A DNA stretch of 64,000 nucleotides from Zanthoxylum bungeanum (GCA_019454045.1 SKCR01007779.1:124001-188000), one strand, 5' to 3'. Positions 22,124 to 34,194 are shown, counted from the first letter of the stretch. The notes: generated by a model not told the origin, from the letters alone. A program made the numbers and translations.

Positions 22124-23700
22124 ATGAGATGAACCAGAAGCTTTGAAATCCATCTGCGTTATCCCAGAGATTGAAAGAACCATCAGACAATTGAGAAGGG
22201 AAAGACGAGAAGGTCAAAAAGCACTGATTAACATGTAACCTGAACCTTTGGAGGTTGCACCGCCAAATCCCATACAAGACAGAACTATTCTGATAGTTGA
22301 TGGTTTCATTTCATGTATTGTACTTCCTCCCCTACCAGCAAATGCATGTGACATCAAAACATGCATTCAGATGATACATCAATCAGTTCGGTTTGGGGGG
22401 AATGCAACAGAAGATCTTAATATCTACATCAGTAACTTCCTGGAAGTTTGCGGCATATTCAATTACAATTGAGCGGCATAAGAAGCAATTAGACTGCGTG
22501 TTTTCCTATATTCCTTGAAAGACAAAGCTAATGCTTGACTACATTTACTACCAGCAGGTTCCATTACAACTTGGAACACTCTAGCCACCAAATTTCTTGC
22601 AAAGTAATTTCCACCAGCCAGAACTGTAAAGCTGAGGAATGACATTACATCCTTTGTACAACATGACCCAGAATCTCTTTGTGAAGCTTGGGAAAGATAC
22701 AAGGAGTTGCTCAGAAAATATCCTCACCATGAAATAGCAAAGTGGATACAAGTCCAAACCTTCTATAATGGACTTTCTGGATTGATGAGAACTACAATCG
22801 ATGCTGCTGCTGAAAGAGGTTTAATGGCAAAAGGAGAAGATCAGGCATGTGACTTAATTGAAGAAATGGCCAACAACAATTCTTTGTGGCCAACAGAAAG
22901 GAGCATGATCCCACGAATAACAGGAATTTATAAAGTTGGAGCCAACACATCAATGAATGCCAAGCTCGATCAGATATGCAAACTCATGGAAACTCTTAGC
23001 ATGAAGGTTAATGTTGTATCCACAAGTTTACCATGTGGAGGAGCACCAGAGACAGAGTCAAATAACTTTCATGATGAGACGGTGAACTATGTCACCAACT
23101 TTGACAGATAGATGAACAATCCATATTCCAATACCTACAATCCAGGGTGGATAGATCATCCCAATTTCACATGGAGCAATAATGCAGGGCAAAGAAATAA
23201 TCCACCATCAGGATTCCAACAACAGAACAAAGGCCAGAAGTATGAGAATAAGCCAGGAATAGAAGAAGTGTTGGTCCACTTGAAAAAGCTAGAAGAAAAA
23301 ATGATGCTCAAGCAGCAAAATATGATGCTATATTTCAAGCCCAATCAGCATTGAATCAAAGCCTAACTGCTTCTATAAAGACACTGGAAAATCAAATAGG
23401 ACAACTGGCCAATGCTCAGAGTTATAGACCGTAAGGTACCCTTCCTAGCAACACATAACCAAATCCAAGGAACATGTGGAATGAGCAATGTCATGTCATC
23501 ACTTTGAAAAGCGGTACTGAAATCAACAAAGATGTTGGAGTCAAGGTAACTGTTGAGGAAGTTCCAAAAGAAAGCAGCAAAGTAGAGCCACAAATGGAGG
23601 AAGAGAAGCAAAAGAAAATGATCGAGAAAGAATCACTCCACCTCCACCTTCTCCACAGCGTCTCCAGAAAAATAAACTAGACAAATAATTTGCTCGATTC
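22124..23700 (+). pseudogene. element A Gag, internal region 1 (heavily broken)
   Basis: The start is ATG at 22124, matching the intact start of the second copy at 29308, but the third codon is already TGA. Fragments in several frames show the Athila-type Gag core: PLPANACDIKTCIQMIHQSVRFGGNATED, KWIQVQTFYNGLSGLMRTT, DQACDLIEEMANNNSLWP and YSNTYNPGW. Gag would form the virus-like particle. At least five stops or shifts separate the parts. Confidence 0.85.
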
Positions 23701-24224
23701 CTGGAGATCTTCAAAAAACTGCATATCAACATTCCATTTGCAGAATCGTTGGAACAAATTCCCAGCTATGTCAAATTCATGAAAGAAATTCTTTCACGAA
23801 AATGAAGATCGGAAGATTACGAGACAATAGCATTGACAGAAGAATGCAGCGCTATCATTCAGAGGAAGCTTCCCCCAAAGTTGAAAGATCCTGGCAGTTT
23901 CATTATCCCTTGCACCATTGGAGAACATAACTTCGGTAAGGCTTTGTGTGATTTAGGTGCTAGTGTTAACTTAATGCCTTTTTCATTTACAGGAAACTGC
24001 AGATTGAAGAAGAATTGCCAAACTTAGTCTCCTTACAACTTGCTGATAGAACGCTCACATTTCCGAGAGGTGTAATTGAAGATGTGCTGGTCAAAGTTGA
24101 CAAATTCATTTTCCCAGCAGATTATATTCTTGACATGGAGGAAGATGAAGACGTGTCCATCATCATCAGGAGACCATTCTTGGCTACAGGTCGAACCATT
24201 ATTAATGTACAAAAGGAGAACTAA
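23701..24224 (+). pseudogene. element A aspartic protease, internal region 1
   Basis: The segment reads EIFKKLHINIPFAE, then TEECSAIIQRKLPPKLKDPG, ALCDLGASVNLMP (active-site loop in the DLGA form usual for Athila elements) and LQLADRTLTFPRGVIEDVLVKV. A frame break near 24000 separates the active site from the second half. The late motif [10 protein letters not shown] is changed to IIRRPFLATG. Confidence 0.85.
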
Positions 24225-24230
24225 CCATGA

Positions 24231-24800
24231 GGGTACATGACTAAGAAGTGACATTCAATGTTTTCAAATTCATGGAATTCCCGAATGATGAAAAAGAATG
24301 AGGAATGTTTCAGATTTGATGTGATAAATGGTACCATTCAGAACTTCGATGCAATGCAAAGTCCCACTGACAAACATAAAACATGTCATCTACCTGTGGA
24401 GCTTGAAAATAAAGCGTGCTGCGTACTGAAGAAGTTAAATCTTGATTTACAAGAAATGAAGAGAAACGATTCCACCAACTCAATGAATTGAAGGAATTTC
24501 ACATGCATCCTTTTAAGAATGCCAAACTGTACAAAGAAAAAGAAAATGCAAAGAGAGACATGATGAGAAGTTAATACGGATACAATTGGAACCGGTGCGG
24601 CGGGTATTTTTCAACAAATCAAGTTGAAACTCTTCCCTGGGAAGCTAAAATCAAGGTGGTCAGGTCCATTCTTAATCACCCAAGTTTTACTAGATAGAAT
24701 CATGAGTTACATGATCCTAACTCTAATAAAACATTCAAATTTAAAAGCAAGCGTGTCAAACACTACTAGGGAGAATCATTTAAGCGACAAAAAGAAAATG
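24231..24800 (+). pseudogene. pol linker fused to integrase C-terminal tail, internal region 1
   Basis: After the protease the frame gives EVTFNVFKFMEFPND, the linker that normally precedes reverse transcriptase in Athila elements. It then passes at once to [19 protein letters not shown] and KLKSRWSGPFLITQV, which belong to the end of integrase. Reverse transcriptase, RNase H and the integrase core are absent. The same junction is seen at 41195-41734 and, on the minus strand, at 34320-34910, so the deletion predates this copy. Frameshifts occur within the tail. Confidence 0.8.
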
Positions 24801-24843
24801 TCACACTTTCAAATCCAGCCTAACATTCGGGCAGTCATATCTA

Positions 24844-24883
24844 GCTGATGACGTTAAACTTAGCGCTAGCAGGGAGGCAACCC
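24844..24883 (+). other. conserved GCGCTAGC box (A, internal region 1)
   Basis: GCTGATGACGTTAAACTTAG is followed by CGCTAGCAGGGAGGCAACCC. The same box occurs at 14811, 18919, 41809 and, inverted, at 34285-34324. Similar sequence is typical downstream of pol in Athila elements. Its role is unknown. Confidence 0.75.
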
Positions 24884-24960
24884 ATGCAATTTATGTATAT
24901 ATTCATATTTGGTGTGTTATATTTTTGTGTGTTTAATTTTATAGGTAAAGTCACATTTCA

Positions 24961-25515
24961 TGATGAAAGAAGTTCTCACAAATCTTCATAAGTAATTTCC
25001 TTCTTTCCCTCAAAACTCTCTGATGAAAGTCTACAAAGCTCGCATGGAACGAATGAGACTACTGATGATCAAAAGTATTCCTAATGACATTCGTTAGATT
25101 ATTGAAGCACGAGTCTGATTGACAGGTGAGTCATCTGACTTTTTTTTTTCATATCTGTCTGGTTTAGGAAGAAGCACCTATGCTAAGAAAAGAAGAGCTA
25201 GGAGATTAGGTGTTTGCTATAAATATGTACGCATGACATGTAATACTCGTTGTCGTTATTTAGGAATGGTGTCTGATAACCGCGAAGATAAAATTAAATT
25301 CATTAGGGATGACATATCATTGACTCTTAACTAATATTTGTGATTTGTTTTGTTATTTTCTTTTATTTTCTCCTATAAGATCCAGACTTTTTGACTTTCA
25401 CGATTTATTTTACTGTTTAGCTAATAATTGTCATTTGGCAGGTACTGTGCTATTATTACTCACCCCTTTTCAGGTTCTATAAATTCAGCTTTTTATTGCA
25501 CTCTTGAAGACATCC
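24961..25515 (+). pseudogene. unknown accessory ORF, internal region 1 (deleted and broken)
   Basis: This is a damaged copy of the ORF that is open at 41927-42721. Fragments include LMKVYKARMERMRL, YLSGLGRSTYAKKRRARRLG and DNREDKIKFIRDDIS. It lacks the part after IRD that the other copies have (ETHPSGYV to RKLDGKL) and joins ISLTLN to the T-rich segment before the FDFHDLF tail. No family is recognised. Confidence 0.7.
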
Positions 25516-25548
25516 GGATTTTAGAAAGAAATACATAAAAAAATAAAA

Positions 25549-26192
25549 ATGGAAGCAACTTCAAGAAGATGAACATCTGTGTCTTTTGCGGTACTAGTGT
25601 GGTTCTAAACCAGAATTTGTTGAGGCATCACATGAATTGGGTCGAGTCACAGTTGAAAGGAATATGCACTTATTATATGGCGGTGGCAATCTTGGATTAA
25701 TGGGGATCATTTCAAGGGCCGTACAGGAAGGAGGTAGTCAAGTTCTGGGAATATCCCAAAACCTTTAGTGGAGGCGAATCTTATAGGATCATCAAACGGA
25801 TATGAATTCATTGTGCTAGGTATGTCTGAATGACTTGTGGAAATGATTAACAGTTTTGATGCTTTTATTGCTTTACTAGGTGGCTTGGGCACAATGGAGG
25901 AAATTTTTACAATGCTATCTTGGGCGATTTTGAACATACACCAGAAACCAATTGGATTGTTTAACATTGATGAATTTTATGATTTTCTTTGTGTGTTTCT
26001 TGATGATGCTCGGAGAAATGAGTTCTTGTCAAAACTTATAAAAGATATCTTATTCACTGCAGAACTGCCAATGATTTAATTGACCAATTTTTAGCCTTTG
26101 AACCACAAATTGACCATATCATTTCCAAGATAAACTGGTCCTATAATGATCGTGGTAAGAAGCGTCGGATAAATCTGGATCTTAACCTTTAA
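25549..26192 (+). pseudogene. captured LOG-type cytokinin-activating enzyme gene, copy 1
   Basis: The captured gene starts at ATG 25549 and ends at TAA 26190-26192. NICVFCGTSV is followed by a shift, then recognisable family text continues in other frames through the YGGGNLGLMGIISRAVQEGG stretch. From 25837 one frame is open: FIALLGGLGTMEEIF, where the family motif PGGxGTxxE has lost its proline, then NIHQKPIGLFNIDEFYDFL. The end shows GKKRRINLDLNL. The family releases free cytokinin bases from nucleoside monophosphates in the cytosol. The copy is intronless and inactive, with several shifts and stops. Confidence 0.85.
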
Positions 26193-27420
26193 TTTTCTTT
26201 TTAGACGTAGAATAACAGCTAACCATGTACGATCCTCTAAACTTTCTTCTACTTTTTTAGACATTGGGGACAATGTCTTAATTAGGTTTGAGGGAAGGGA
26301 ATAGTTGGTAAGTATCTTATTTTTTATTTTTTTTCGTTGTGTTGTTTTTAGTAAAAAAATTTCAAAAAAAAATTCCAAAAAACTAAATCATTTAAAAAAA
26401 ATAAAAAATATTTTGTGTTTTTAATTTGACTAATCAGGTGAAATTGGTATGAGATAGCTGAGTAAGGAATTTCCACTCCTGAGACGTATCTCAACCTATT
26501 TCGTAACAAGTCGTGAATTCTCCATAATACTGACTAAATTGGATCTTCATATGCTCAGTTGACAAGTATTATCAACATGCATGGTAACATACAACCATGA
26601 GTTGTAATTGAAAAGTTTATAATATTCAGTGCTCTAGTTTAATTAGAGGAAGCATCCAAAAAAAGCGATGGAATAAAAAAATATAAAGAAAAATTAAACA
26701 TATGAGATCTGAGTAATTAAGTCCGTAGGGGTGTTTTAACACCTAGTGCCTTAAAGCCAACTGGCTTAGGAGTCATTGGCCCAAAGCTCGCTACATGGAT
26801 TGAAGATGTCGTAAATAAGTAAAAGAAAAAAAAAGATATTTGAAATCCGAGTTATTAAGTCTGTAAGGGTATCTTAACACCTAGTGCCCTAAAGCCAACT
26901 GTCCCAAAGCTGGCTACATGGATTGAAGATGTTGTAAAAAAAAAAAGAAAAAAAAAAAAAATCCATTGCTAAAAAATATGTGAATTCTAATATAACTTTA
27001 GGAAAAAAATATTACTCTCTTTTAAACTATACTTATGAATATTGTGGGCACAATGATTTGATTAATACCTTGTTGGTTGTGTATATGGAGAATGATAAAA
27101 ATAATTAGAGAATTTACTTATTTGGTAATTTAGAAAGAAAGAAAACAATTCTTAACTTGGATAAGAGTTTCACTTGTATAGTCACTAACTTGTTTGATCT
27201 TTTTATTTTTGTGTGCATTTGATGTTTGTGGGTATCGTCGTTGCAAGCCTTCACGAGACTACAACTCGTCCACTAGGGACACCTAGGGGTTTAAAGGCTT
27301 GTTGCATACGCTAAATACAACCATGATCCCTACGAAAGTGGCTTAGTTTAATTTAGTTTTAGTTATTTATTTTATTTTATTTTCTTGTTTTGCTCGAGGA
27401 CTAGCAAAATTTTAGGTTGT
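26193..27420 (+). other. element A 3' untranslated region, internal region 1
   Basis: It holds the palindrome ACATTGGGGACAATGT (26261-26276), an internal polypurine tract (26283-26299), two copies of an about 115-bp repeat containing CCTAGTGCC...AAAGCCAACTGGC (near 26705-26815 and 26840-26945) and the 120-bp block shared with element B (27222-27348). The terminal polypurine tract is interrupted at GTTAGGTT/GTTCC near 27419. No gene is seen. Confidence 0.75.
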
Positions 27421-29176
27421 TCCTAGTATTTTGTATAATTTCTCGAGTTTTATGAATGTTTTGATGTGTTTTTGTGTGTTTTGCAGATAAATACAGTTTT
27501 GGGACTCAATAGAATCAATCAGGACTAAATGTGGAATAAATAAGGGGAAAAATTGGACTTGACATTTGGATTTTGGAGGTTGGAAACTTGAAATGGCGTT
27601 CTAAGGAAGTACAATTTCAGAAATTTCAGTTTTGCGTAATTTTCGTATCTTGGCCATAACTTTCTACTTCGATATCGGATTGAGGTGATTCAAGTTCAAA
27701 ATTAAAGAAGACACAATTATATACAACTTTGACGTTAATAATAATTTCGAATTCGGAAGTTGTCATTACCGAAATTGATAAAAAAATCTGTAAGTGTGTT
27801 GTGTGCAATTATTAAAGTCATTTTAAAAAAAAAATAAAAATTGAAAATTGTCAAACGTCCACCAAACATGCATGTTTGGTGCCATATTTTGTGTCATGTT
27901 TGGTGGAGAAATTAGTGAAGAAATTGGTGGAGGCAAAATTTTGCCTATAAATACCAAGCCATTTCATTTGTAAAATTCATACATTCTTCTGAGGATTTCC
28001 TAAAGAATACTAAGAATATTTTATCTTATTTGTTTATTTACAGCTTGTTATATTTAATTTTTATTTTACGTAATAGTTCTTTCTTTATTTTACTTTTCAG
28101 TCTTTATTTTACTTTTCAGTATGAGGAGGTAACTCCCCTCTGCTGGGGTGAAGGGTAAAGCTTTTATTACTAATATTTAGATTAATCTCCCTTAATTATA
28201 ATATATAAGCTATTTTAAAACCTTGCTTAATGGGATACTACCTTTATGGTCGGTTGGACTTAATTAAATTGATTTTACCCTGACTAAATTGGATACCGCA
28301 TTTATAGTCGGTTGGTAATGCTATGCAAATTTTATATATTATAATAAGGTAGATATCTAAATTAGACATAATAAAAGTGGATCCTCTAACCCAAACATTT
28401 TCTTTATTGCTTTAATTACCTTTATAATTTCCAAGCTTTACTTTATGTCATTTTCTTTATTTATGTCTTTACTAGTCCTAGATATGTGTTGTGATGAATT
28501 ACAATACCACCGGTTTATAAGGGGTTATTTTATAACTTGGGTAATATAAAGGTTTATTTATTAGGTCTTAAGCTTAATGCTTTTTGTTAACTTACCATTA
28601 ATAAGATTGATCTTGTAAACTTAAAATAAACTTGACGAATGAATTTTAAGTTTCAGCCTTAGACTCAATAGCTCACGATCTCACCTCGGGGCATGGTGAC
28701 CTTTAGGTATATTTCCTTACATGATAGACATATACTTGTCTGGCGGGGGTAGCCACAATTGGAACTTAAATTAATGAATTCATGTATCTTGGTTAACATA
28801 TACATATGATTAATTGGGTTATTTGGGTGCTTGCATATGACCATCGACAGAAGCTTTACATAATTCGTGTTCCAGATTAATAAACTGATATATTGCACAA
28901 ACATGAGATAACCACTTCATCTTTAAAAGATATTGGAAGGATTCATAACCCTAGATAGTTTTATAATATTGAATTTTCCTTTAATTTACATTCGCACTTT
29001 TTATTTACTTGTTTTAGTTTACAATCACCATCCAATCAACAATCAATCTATTAGATACTCGTAAATATTTGGCTTCATAAATTAATAGCCTAGATATTAA
29101 GTCCTCATGGGATCGATACATTTATACTACTTGAACGATACGTGCCCTTGTGTAACGTGTGTGATTTCACCAATCA
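27421..29176 (+). repeat. element A middle LTR (5' end missing)
   Basis: It matches the last A LTR from AATATTTTGTATAG onwards but lacks the first about 50 bp (TGATGAGCGG...) and the end of the polypurine tract. The TATA box is at 27946-27952. It ends CACCAATCA at 29176, directly before a primer site. Confidence 0.85.
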
Positions 29177-29182
29177 AGTTTT

Positions 29183-29200
29183 TGGCGCCGTTGCTGGGGA
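29183..29200 (+). promoter_or_regulatory. primer binding site, tRNA-Asp type (A, internal region 2)
   Basis: TGGCGCCGTTGCTGGGGA has one mismatch to the tRNA-Asp complement and lies 6 bases after the middle LTR. Confidence 0.88.
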
Positions 29201-29307
29201 CTTATTTATCTTTCACTATTAATTTTGGGGTTAGATACATTACTTGTGTCTAATTTATTTTTACTTATTATTTTTGTTTTCTTCTGTTTCAGGTTCTCGG
29301 ACACTAC

Positions 29308-29504
29308 ATGAGACGAACCAGAAGCTTTGAAATCCGTCCGTTTGACCCAGAGATTGAAAGAACCATCAGACAGTTGAGAAGGGAAAGACTAGAAGGTCAA
29401 GAAGCACTGATTAACATGGAACCTGAACCTTTGGAGGTTGCACCACCAATTCCCATTCGAGACAGAACTATTCCGTTGGTTGATGGTTTTATTTCATGTA
29501 TTGT
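29308..29504 (+). pseudogene. element A Gag, internal region 2, N-terminal part
   Basis: The ATG at 29308 opens MRRTRSFEIRPFDPEIERTI, then LRRERLEGQEALINMEPEP and DGFISCIV. The frame is cut after the isoleucine/valine codons by insertion of element C at the target ATTGT (29500-29504). It continues at 39287. Confidence 0.88.
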
Positions 29505-31533
29505 TGACCGGCGTAAACACACACGTATAACGCAAGCGCACGTATCGTTCAAGTAGTATAAAAATATCGATCCCACGAGGACTTAATATCTAATCTATTA
29601 ATTTTATGAAGTCAAATGATTACTAGTATCTAACAGGTTGTTTGATTGATTTGAAATGGTGACGATTCTAAATTTAAAAACAAGTAAATAAAATTGTTCG
29701 AAAGTAGGTTTTAAGAAAATTCAATATTAAAAACTATCTAGGGTTGTGATTTCTTCCAATATCATTTTAAAGATGAAGTGATTATTTTATGTTTGTGTAA
29801 TAAATCGGTTTACTAACCTGGAACACTAAATTATGCAAAAGCCTCTGTCGATGGTCAGACGCAAATACCCAGTTTAACCCAATTGAACCATATGTCTATG
29901 TCAACCAAATTATCTGGATTCATTAAGTTTAAGTTCCAATTATGGCTACCCCCGCCCGACAGGTATATGTCTATCCTGTAAGGAAATCTATTAAAGGGTT
30001 ATCTATCCTCAAGGAAGATCGTGGGCTATTAAGTCTAAGGCTGAAACCTAAAATCCCTATGTCTAGTTCATTTTAGATTTACCACATCAATCTTATTGGT
30101 GATCAGACAACAAAAAGCATTAAGCTTAAGACTTAATAAGTAAACCTTTAAATTACCCAAACTATAATTTAACCCTTTATAAACTGGTGATATTGGATTT
30201 CATCACAACCCCAGATAATTGGCTTAGTTACGACACATATTTATGGGTAGTAAAAAAAACTTAAATAAAATAAAAGACATAAAGTAAAATACTGAAAATT
30301 AAATGCTGAAAAGTAAATGCTGAAAGTAAATGCTGAAATTAAATACTGAAAATTAAATGCTGAAAAGTAAATGCTGAAAGTAAATTGCTAAAAAGTAAAT
30401 TGCTGAAAAGTAAATAAAGTAAAATTACAATAAAAGAAAATGCTAAGGTAAAAGGATCCACTTTTATTACTTCTATTTTAGATATCTCCCTTAATATAAT
30501 ATATTAACTTTGCATGATAATTACCAACCAGCCATATAGGCGGTATCCAGATTAAGTCAAATTAATAATAATTACCAACCGACCAATATGGCGGTATCCT
30601 CGTTAAGTCAGGTTTTAACTAGTTTATATATTATAATTAAGGGAAATTAATCTAAATATTAGTAATAAAAGTTTTACCTTTTACCCCAGCAAAGGGGAGT
30701 TACCTCCTCATTACTGAAAAGTAAAAACTGAAAATTAAATAAAGAAAAGTACTGTGCGTAAAAGTAAATTGCGGAAAGTAAAAATGAAAAGTAAAGAAAA
30801 GAAAGTGCGAAAACGAAAATTAATTACTGAAAGCTGTAAATAAACAAACAAGATACAATCTTCTTAGTATTCTTAAGGAATTCCTTAGAAGAAAGTATGA
30901 ATTTTACAAATGAAATGACTTGGTATTTATAGGCAAAATTTTGCCTCCATCAAATCAATTATTAATTGCTCCACTAATTGTTCCAGCAAATCCATTATTA
31001 ATTGCTCCACTAATCTCTTATCATTTTTGGTGATGATTTGATGATTTTTATTATTTTTTTATTAATTTATTTTTTTGCTTTGAAAATGATTGAATGTGAC
31101 TTTAATAATTACACACTACACACTTCTGGATGGTTCATCAATTTCGGGCATGAAATCTTCCGAATTAGAAATTATTTTGTATTTCAAAGTTGTAGATCTT
31201 TGAGTCTTCTTTAATCTGGAACTTGAATCAGCTCAATCCGATATCGGAGTAAAAAGTTATGCCCAAAATACGACAGATGCGCAAAACTGGAATTTCCAAA
31301 ACTGCACTTCGTCAAAACGCCCTTTCAAGTTTCCAATCTTCAAAATTAAAATATCAAGTCCAATAATTGCCCTTATTTGACCCATATTTCATCCTAAATG
31401 ATTTCATTGAGACCCGATATTATTTTATTTGCAAAATAAACTAAAACACATCAAAACGTTCGTCAAACCCGAGAAACTAAACAAAATATTAAGTTAAAGG
31501 GGCGGTAAATATTGATATATTTTCCGCTCATCA
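29505..31533 (-). repeat. element C 3' LTR
   Basis: On the plus strand it runs from TGACCGGCG to CGCTCATCA, 2029 bp. On the minus strand it starts TGATGAGCGGAAAATATATC like the A LTRs. The TATA box (plus ATTTATA) is at 30925-30931. It contains a run of AAGTAAATGCTGAA-type short repeats (30280-30420) and two GGCGGTATCC minisatellite units (30520-30600). Confidence 0.9.
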
Positions 31534-32740
31534 CACCCCCAAACCTAACATTTTGCTAGTCCTCGAGCAAAACAACAAAATAAAAATAAAATTAAACTAA
31601 GCCACTTTCGTAGGGATCACGGTTGCATTTAGCATTTGCAACAAGCCTTTAAACCCCTAGGTGTCCCTAGTGGACGAGTTGTAGTCTCGTGAGGGCTTAC
31701 AGCAACGATACCCACAAACGTTTTACAAAAGTAAAAAGATAATAAAACTAATGTACACAAAAGCAAAAAGACAAGAGAAAATAGAATAAAGAAGTTAGTG
31801 ACTAATCAGGTGAAACTTCTACTCCTAGTCAATAGTTTTTTTGTTTCATTCTAAATTACAGAATAAGTAAATTCTCCGATTATTTTTACCATTCTTCATA
31901 TACACAGCCAACAAAATATTAAACAACTCATTTTTGCCCACAACAGTCATAAGTGCAGTTGATAAGAGAGTAATATTTTTGTCCTAAAGTTCTATCAGAT
32001 TTAACACCTTTTGGTAGCAATGGAATAATTTTTCTCATTTTTCTGATTTTTTCTTTGATTTTTTTTTCTATTTTTTATTTATATACAATATCTTCAATCT
32101 ATGTAGCGAGTGTTGGGTCGGTGGCTCCCAAAAACCAGTTGGCTTTAGGGCACTAGGTGTCAAAACACCCTTACAGACTTAATAACTCGGATCTCAGACG
32201 TTTTTTTTTTTTTTTTTTTTTACTCCATTGCTTTTTGAGATGCTTCCTCCAATTAAACTAGAGCACTGAATATTACAAACTTTTCAATTTTAGCTCATGT
32301 CCGTATGTTACCATGTATGTTGATAATATATGTCAACTGAGCATATGAAGATTCATTTTAGTCAATTTTATGGAGAATTTACAAATTAAATAATTCAAAA
32401 GGAAATAAACAAAAATTAATTTGTTTCGAATTAGGTTGAGATACGTCTCAGGAGTGGAAACTCCTTACTCAGCTATCTCTTACCAATTTCACTTTTTTAG
32501 TCAAAATAAAAATACAAAAACACAAAATATTTTTTGTAATTTTTGAAAAAATTTTCAATTTTTTTGTATTTTTCGAAAAATTTTGAACTAAAAATAGAAA
32601 CAACACACAACTAAAAAAATCAAGGTACTAATCAACTAATTCTCTCCCCCAAACCTAAATGAGACATTGTCCCCAATGTCTTAAACAGTAGTAGAATAGT
32701 TTAGAAGATAATACCTGGTTAGCTGAAATTCTACAGGAGA
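31534..32740 (-). other. element C 3' untranslated region with two polypurine tracts
   Basis: On the minus strand it holds the palindrome GACATTGGGGACAATGTC and an internal polypurine tract (within 32643-32682), one copy of the AAAGCCAACTGG repeat (32080-32200, where A has two), the 120-bp block shared with B (31597-31720) and the terminal polypurine tract GTTAGGTTTGGGGGTG next to the LTR (31534-31549). No gene is seen. Confidence 0.8.
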
Positions 32741-33391
32741 TTAAAGGTTAAGATCCAGATTAACACGACGCCTCTTACCACGATCATCCTCGGACCAATT
32801 TATCTTTGAAAGGACATGGTCAATTTGTGGTTCATAGGCTAAGAGTTGGTCTATTAGATCCGGAGCAGTTCTGGCAGTAAAGAAGAGTTCTTTTAAAGGT
32901 TTTGATATGAACCCATTTGTCTGGGCATCATCAAGAAACATACAAAGAAAATCATAAAATCCATCAATGTTAAACAGCCCAATTGGTTTCTGGTGTATGT
33001 TCAGGTTCGCCCAAGATAGTACTATAAAAATTTCCTCCAATGTGCCCAAGCCACCTGGCAAAGCAATAAAAGCATCAGCACGGTTAATCATTTCTACCAG
33101 TCGTTCAGACATACCTGGCACCATCAGTTCCTCTTCGTTTGATGATCCAATAGATTTGCCTCTGCCAAGGGTTTTGGGATGATTCCTAAAACATTACTAC
33201 CTCCTTCATGTACGGCTTTTGAAATGATCCCTATAAGTCCAAGATTGCCTCCGCCATATATTAAGTGCATATTCCTTGCAGCTAAGACTCGACCCAATTC
33301 CTGTGCTGCTTCTATGTATTGTGGTTTAGTACCACATACTACCGCAAAACACACAACATTTTTTTCAAACTCGTCTTGAAGTGGCTTCCAT
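32741..33391 (-). pseudogene. captured LOG-type cytokinin-activating enzyme gene, copy 2 (best preserved)
   Basis: The minus-strand gene runs from the expected ATG at 33391 to TAA at 32741. The family order is complete: CVFCGS, then YIEAAQELGRVLA, LIYGGGNLGLIGIISKAVHEG (GGG at about 33255-33244), VLGIIPKPLAEA, MSERLVEMI with the substrate-site arginine, FIALPGGLGTLEE (33058-33032, motif PGGxGTxxE intact), HQKPIGLFNIDGFYDFL and DRGKRRRVNLDLNL. Breaks: a TGA near 33366, a shift near 33330 and a one-base loss near 33148. No introns are present, while plant LOG genes have several (family knowledge). LOG removes ribose 5-phosphate from cytokinin nucleotides to give active cytokinin. Confidence 0.9.
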
Positions 33392-33419
33392 GTTTTTATG
33401 TATTTCTTTCTCAAATCAG

Positions 33420-34194
33420 GATGTCTTCAAAAGTGTATTGACGAGCTGAATTTATAGTACCTGAAAAGGGTGAGTAAAAATAGCACAAGTATCTTCCAAA
33501 GGACGATTAGTAACAAAATAGTAAAATAGATCGTGATATGGTCAAAAAGGTCTGGATCCTGTCGGAGAAAATAAAAGAAAACAACAAAACAAATCAAAAT
33601 ATTAGGAAAAGACAAAGAGATATAATATGTACAAGAATTAGAGCTTGATTAACGTCTATGCGTCAAGGACAAGTTTCCCATCCAATTTTCTTATAAATTG
33701 GCAAACAGGGTCTTTTTGAGTCAGATTCCCAAGACTTAACTGTTGTCTTTCTTTTTGAAATTGTGTATGTAATCTGCGAAAGGCTATGTGAACATATCCA
33801 CTGGGATGCGTCTCAAGAGTCGAAGATATATCATCTAAAGACTCCTTACTCAAGCCATCCCTAATGAATTTAATTTTGTCTTCGCGATTATTAGACACCA
33901 TTCCTAAAGAACGACAACGAGTATTGCAATTCCAACGTGCATATTTGTAACAAACACCCATTTGCTTAGCTCTTCGTTTCTTTGCATATGTGCTTCTTCC
34001 AAAACCAGGCAGATGTGAAATAAAAGAGTCTGAAGACTCACCTGCCAATCGGACTCGTGCTTCAATTACCCAACGAATGTCATTGGGAACACCATGGATC
34101 GTCAGTAACCTCATCCGTTCCAAGCGAGCTTTGTAAACTTTCATTAGAGATTTTTGAGGGAGAGAAGGAAATTACTTGTGAAGATTTGCGAGAG
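33420..34194 (-). pseudogene. unknown accessory ORF in element C
   Basis: This is the minus-strand counterpart of the ORF at 41927-42721. The expected ATG is at about 34193, but its eleventh codon is TAA. The frame is open from 34144 to 33656 (about 162 residues): MKVYKARLERMRLLTIHGVPNDIRWVIEARVRLAGESSDS, GRSTYAKKRRA, a cysteine group CYKYARWNCNTRC, IKFIRDGLSKESLDD and FIRKLDGKLV. A stop follows, then a T-rich stretch ending CTCCGACAG at about 33558, then a tail with FTHPFSGTINSAR. No known domain is recognised. Position between pol and 3' LTR matches that of Athila env-like ORFs. Confidence 0.75.

Noticed and set aside
22463..22702. Antisense frame in Gag (similar ones at 36481-36681, 34950-35306 and 40953-41222)
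   Set aside because: They mirror the sense Gag and protease frames and vanish in other copies.
26705..26945. CRISPR-like spaced repeats
   Set aside because: Only two copies of a long unit in a plant retrotransposon 3' region.
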